DNA of 64,000 nt from Flavobacterium sp. WC2421 (lineage in GTDB: Bacteria > Bacteroidota > Bacteroidia > Flavobacteriales > Flavobacteriaceae): assembly GCF_040822115.1 (NCBI RefSeq), contig NZ_CP162004.1, forward strand, positions 3,581,001-3,645,000, in the 5' to 3' direction. The position numbers and the translations under genes were made by a program. Shown here piece after piece: positions 60,509 through 64,000 of this stretch. The notes under the pieces are model-generated. The model was not told the DNA's origin. It did no database searches and worked only from the letters and a program-made list of their open reading frames with translations. Position 1 is the stretch's first letter; each line of letters opens with the position of its first letter.

Positions 60509-62889
60509 ACTAGCTTTTTTATCGCCTGATACAACGTTTCCTTTTTTATAGGTTTTGTTAAATAATCATTCATTCCTATTTCTGTAACTCTTAATTTGGT
60601 GCCTTCCATAACATCCGCTGTTACCGCTATGATAGGAATGTTTGCATACGCTGAACCTATTTCACCATTACGTATCGCAATTGTTGCCTCATAACCATCC
60701 ATAACAGGCATTTGCAGATCCATTAAAACAATATCAAAAGTATTGGTTTTGAAAGCATCCAATCCCTCTTGTCCATTATTCGCATAAACAACATTTGTAT
60801 TCAACCATTTTTTAGTAATCATCTTAATCACCATTTGATTAATTGAATTGTCTTCAACCACTAAAATTGTTTTTCCCTCTAAATCATACACTTCAGGTTC
60901 AGCCGAAACTACATCCAATTTTGGTTGCTCCACACTTTCAAAATCAATCGTAATTTTACAAGTGGTTCCTTTACCTGGGTAACTATTCATTACAATAGTT
61001 CCTCCTTGCATATCAACCAACGTTTTTACAATATAAAGTCCCAATCCTAAACCGCCAAATTTCCTTTTATTATCAATACTATTTTGAGAGAATGAATCAA
61101 AAATACTATCCATTTTTTCCTTTTTAATACCAACACCGGAATCAGATATGGAAATAATCAAACTCACCTTATCATCTGGTTTAATTTGAGATTCAATATC
61201 GAAATTTACAAAGCCTTCGGAAGTAAACTTAATAGCATTACTTATTACGTTATTTACTATTTGTGAAAACCGCATTTCATCTCCCTTAACTAAACGTGGA
61301 AAGCCCTCTCTTTTAGAAAAATTAAACTCTAATCCCTTGTCTTTTGATTTTAACTCTGCAGTTTCTTTAATTCGCTCCAAAGTATGCAAAGGATTGAAAG
61401 GCACACTTTCTAATCTCAATTCGTTCTTTTCAATTTTTGAAAAATCAAGAATATCATTTACGGAGCTTAATAAACTATGAGAAGAATACTTTATAACCTG
61501 ACAGTTTTTTTTGATTTTTTCATCCTCCACATCACTTGAAACTGAATCAATTAAATTCATTATGGCATTCAAGGGCGTTCTTAATTCATGACTTATATTC
61601 GATAAAAAATAAGATTTCAAATCATTCATTTCTTCTGAACGAACCAAAGCCAGGCGATTTAATTCATTTTTTTCGTTTTTAAGATTTCTGATTAAATTAG
61701 ACATCGAAAGCGAAAGAAAAATTATTTCTAATCCAGTTCCAAATTTCGAACTGTTTTGAGTTATAAAATTATTAGGCACCATTCCAAAGTTATTCAGGAT
61801 AAAAACGGTGAACCCAAGAATTAAAAAGAATATACCAATTGTAAATAAAGAATCAACCTTCTTTTTTTTATAATAAAGGTAAATTACGGAACAAACAATT
61901 AGAATCAAAAATATTAGTGCCAGCACATTTACAGCTATATAACAAAATGATAAAGTGGCAGGAATAAAAAGTGTACAAAGAAACAAAACCCCTAACGTAG
62001 CATAACTAACATTAAATAATCTATAAAAAGATTTACTGTTATCTTTTATTTTCAAGAAAACTTCACTGTATTTACCTGATAAAAAAGCAGCGACAATAGC
62101 TAATAATAAAACAGCATGATTTGAAAACCATCCTCCATTTGGGGTGATGTATTTAAAGAAAAAACCATCTAAAGAAAACTGCAATAAACCAACAAAAACT
62201 ACATATAAACTATAATATAAAAAAGTTTTTTCACCCAATGCAAAAAAGAAGAAAAAGTAAATTATTGCTGCAATTGTTAATATTCCATAGAATATACCAA
62301 ATAGAAACTGCTCATTTGAAATCATGTCTATAAAACTCCTAGAAGTATATAACATCAAAGGCATTTTTAATACCTCACCATCACTTTTAAGATGCAAAAA
62401 CATTTTTATTTTCGCTTTTGGTTTGATTATAATATTAAAAATCGACTTCCGATTGTCAAAAGAACGCATTGAGAAAGGAATATTATCTCCACTTTGTTGC
62501 TTTAAAATCTCTCCCGTTGACTCGTCTATAAGGAACAATTCAACCACATCAGTTATCGGGCGAGCCGTTTCGAGGTAATAATTCAAAACAGAATCACTAT
62601 CGTTTTGAAGCTGCAGTTTCCCCCAGTAATTATCATTTGTAAAACCTAAATCCTCATTTTTAGTCTTTAATGCTTGAGGATGTAAAGAATCATAGTTTGA
62701 AATTATATATTCTATGTCAAGAGTCTTATCGCCTACATTTATTATCGATGCCTGTTTATGCAACGAAATGACATTAGGTAAATCATTAGAATGAAATACG
62801 TATTGAGAATAAGAATTTGTTAAAAAAAAGAAGAATAAAAAGAAGAATATTTTGGATTTACTTTTTGTGGTATTATTATACAATCTCAT
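60505..62889 (-). CDS. Hybrid sensor histidine kinase with 7TMR-DISM input and receiver domain
   Basis: A 794-aa protein. The start at 62889 is chosen because a signal peptide (KIFFFLFFFFLTNSYSQ) follows. The extracellular 7TMR-DISMED2 domain (about 30-180) is followed by seven hydrophobic helices (about 190-390), a short coiled coil, HisKA with phospho-His in SNISHELRTPLNA (about 433), HATPase_c (N box NAIKF, G boxes ISDSGVGI and GGLGLGLYIV), and a C-terminal receiver with Asp in VLMDLQMP (about 722) and Lys in YLTKPI. There is no DNA-binding output domain, so a separate phosphotransfer partner is expected. An in-frame ATG 93 bp upstream is less likely. Confidence 0.92.
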   Translation of the reverse strand: MRLYNNTTKSKSKIFFFLFFFFLTNSYSQYVFHSNDLPNVISLHKQASIINVGDKTLDIEYIISNYDSLHPQALKTKNEDLGFTNDNYWGKLQLQNDSDSVLNYYLETARPITDVVELFLIDESTGEILKQQSGDNIPFSMRSFDNRKSIFNIIIKPKAKIKMFLHLKSDGEVLKMPLMLYTSRSFIDMISNEQFLFGIFYGILTIAAIIYFFFFFALGEKTFLYYSLYVVFVGLLQFSLDGFFFKYITPNGGWFSNHAVLLLAIVAAFLSGKYSEVFLKIKDNSKSFYRLFNVSYATLGVLFLCTLFIPATLSFCYIAVNVLALIFLILIVCSVIYLYYKKKKVDSLFTIGIFFLILGFTVFILNNFGMVPNNFITQNSSKFGTGLEIIFLSLSMSNLIRNLKNEKNELNRLALVRSEEMNDLKSYFLSNISHELRTPLNAIMNLIDSVSSDVEDEKIKKNCQVIKYSSHSLLSSVNDILDFSKIEKNELRLESVPFNPLHTLERIKETAELKSKDKGLEFNFSKREGFPRLVKGDEMRFSQIVNNVISNAIKFTSEGFVNFDIESQIKPDDKVSLIISISDSGVGIKKEKMDSIFDSFSQNSIDNKRKFGGLGLGLYIVKTLVDMQGGTIVMNSYPGKGTTCKITIDFESVEQPKLDVVSAEPEVYDLEGKTILVVEDNSINQMVIKMITKKWLNTNVVYANNGQEGLDAFKTNTFDIVLMDLQMPVMDGYEATIAIRNGEIGSAYANIPIIAVTADVMEGTKLRVTEIGMNDYLTKPIKKETLYQAIKKLV

Positions 62890-63054
62890 ATCTTGACCTT
62901 TACTATTTATTAATATACGTAATAAAATATAGTTTAGTTTTATTGCAAATATATTGAAAAATAAAAATAGATATTTTTTCAATAAAATCTTACATAAATC
63001 AATAAAGAAGCTATATTCTTCTTAATTTAGTGCTCCCACTAAAATCATCTTCAC

Positions 63055-64000
63055 ATGAGAAAAAAATTTTTTGTTTTTGTAACTATCGCTTTCTTACTAT
63101 CCATGCTATTCTATATCTATTTCAATACAAGTCTAGTAATATCAATCGTTTTATTATCACTCTTATTTATTGGGTTCCTTAATAGTTTACAACACAAGCA
63201 TGCTATTTTACGAAACTTCCCTGTACTGGGATATTTTAGATATCTATTTGAAATGATAGCTCCCGAAATTCAGCAATATTTTATTGAAAGAACAACAGAC
63301 GGCAAACCTTTTTCTAGAAATGAACGTTCCCTTGCCTATGAAAGAGCCAAAAATATTGATGCTACAACCCCTTTTGGGACGCAATTAGACATCAACCAAT
63401 CTAGTTATGAAGGGATCAAACATTCTATATTTCCAGCAAAAGTTAATCATGAACTCCCAAGAATAACGGTTGGTGGCCCAGATTGCAAACAACCTTATTC
63501 CGCTTCTTTATTAAATATTTCAGCCATGAGTTTTGGCTCATTAAGCGAAAATGCCATTGTTGCACTTAATAAAGGTGCCCAAAAAGGGGATTTTTATCAC
63601 AATACTGGTGAAGGTGGATTAACTGAATTCCATTTACAAGGTGGAGATGTTACTTGGCAAATAGGTACTGGATATTTTGGATGCAGAACTAATGAAGGAA
63701 ATTTTGATGCAGAAAAATTTACAGAAAAAGCCAATAATCCTTTTGTAAAAATGATTGAAATAAAACTATCTCAAGGAGCAAAACCTGGACATGGCGGAGT
63801 TTTACCTGCCGCCAAAAACACAGAACAAATAGCCAAAATAAGAGGCGTACAGCCACATACCACCATACTTTCACCGCCTAGTCACACTGCTTTTAACAAC
63901 CCTGAAGGCTTAATACAGTTTATAGCTCAATTACGTCAACTATCTAACGGAAAACCTATTGGTTTTAAACTATGCATTGGTCAAACTAGTGAGTTTGAAT
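63055..64000 (+). CDS. FMN-binding glutamate synthase family protein, partial (3' end outside window)
   Basis: About 315 codons are visible from the ATG at 63055. Two N-terminal hydrophobic segments (about 5-22 and 26-42) precede a domain with GPDCKQPYSASLLNISAMSFGSLS, NTGEGGLTEFHLQGGD, IEIKLSQGAKPGHGGVLPA and TTILSPPSHTAFNN. These are the FMN- and Fe-S-region words of the GltB central domain seen in stand-alone YerD-like proteins. Such proteins lack the glutaminase domain, so glutamate synthase activity is doubtful; membrane attachment is a further difference. The 165-bp gap upstream shows no clear promoter. Confidence 0.88.
   Translation, partial: MRKKFFVFVTIAFLLSMLFYIYFNTSLVISIVLLSLLFIGFLNSLQHKHAILRNFPVLGYFRYLFEMIAPEIQQYFIERTTDGKPFSRNERSLAYERAKNIDATTPFGTQLDINQSSYEGIKHSIFPAKVNHELPRITVGGPDCKQPYSASLLNISAMSFGSLSENAIVALNKGAQKGDFYHNTGEGGLTEFHLQGGDVTWQIGTGYFGCRTNEGNFDAEKFTEKANNPFVKMIEIKLSQGAKPGHGGVLPAAKNTEQIAKIRGVQPHTTILSPPSHTAFNNPEGLIQFIAQLRQLSNGKPIGFKLCIGQTSEFE

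Noticed and set aside
62890..62982. Longer start for the histidine kinase
   Set aside because: The extension is AT-rich, and the next ATG precedes a convincing signal peptide.

Overview
The window looks like chromosomal DNA of a Flavobacterium-like member of the Bacteroidota. The signs are strong A+T richness, start codons without obvious Shine-Dalgarno sequences, repeated -7 boxes of the form TAnnTTTG, SusC-like TonB-dependent receptors with carboxypeptidase-regulatory-like N-termini, many lipoproteins, and families typical of the phylum (YfhO, DUF4834, YaiO-type barrels, BatA-like proteins, 7TMR-DISM histidine kinases). No rRNA, tRNA, CRISPR array, insertion sequence or prophage was recognised.

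Layout. 1-1465: 5' part of parE (minus). 1816-8029: a TonB receptor, a beta-helix lipoprotein, a metallophosphoesterase-like protein and a propeller lipoprotein, read here as a possible organophosphate-scavenging locus. 8115-11019 (minus): FMN reductase, MBL-fold hydrolase and YchF. 11327-15535: a second TonB receptor, a methyltransferase and a small exported protein. 15607-19391: a ferredoxin divergent from an acyl-CoA reductase, then serC and serA. 19493-23465: small envelope proteins, MsrA, a LolD-like ATPase and a TIGR02757 protein. 23763-30414: a compact five-gene cluster (receiver protein, HEAT protein, processive GT2, LTA-synthase-like enzyme with TPRs, YaiO-type barrel), the best candidate for an undescribed envelope-glycan system; a 15-bp direct repeat sits at its promoter.

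30484-41767: DEAD-box helicase, lactonase-like propeller, BatA-like protein, a dihydroorotase homologue that has lost its metal-binding histidines, an esterase, an MBL phosphodiesterase, a conserved 486-aa protein of unknown role, Bcp peroxiredoxin, and an endonuclease III without its Fe-S cysteines. 41852-43974 (minus): a 47-aa protein, an ECF sigma factor, a GH16 glucanase and the 3' remnant of a GH3 glucosidase. 44164-46950: uvrA. 47711-52990 (minus): flippase, GT4 glycosyltransferase and YfhO protein. 53454-59477: an outer-membrane protein, a C10 cysteine protease behind a pentanucleotide repeat, a partner lipoprotein, an acetyltransferase-like protein and an alpha-oxoamine synthase suited to sphingolipid or sulfonolipid synthesis. 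59705-64000: a NYN-domain protein, a hybrid histidine kinase and the start of an FMN-binding glutamate-synthase-family protein.

Convergent genes are repeatedly separated by near-perfect hairpins that can terminate both strands. Two diverged copies of a dispersed intergenic element are present (40930-41070 and 59567-59645). Several true starts lie inside longer open frames; they were chosen from signal peptides, family N-termini and -7 boxes. All functions are inferred from recognised motifs; no database search was run.
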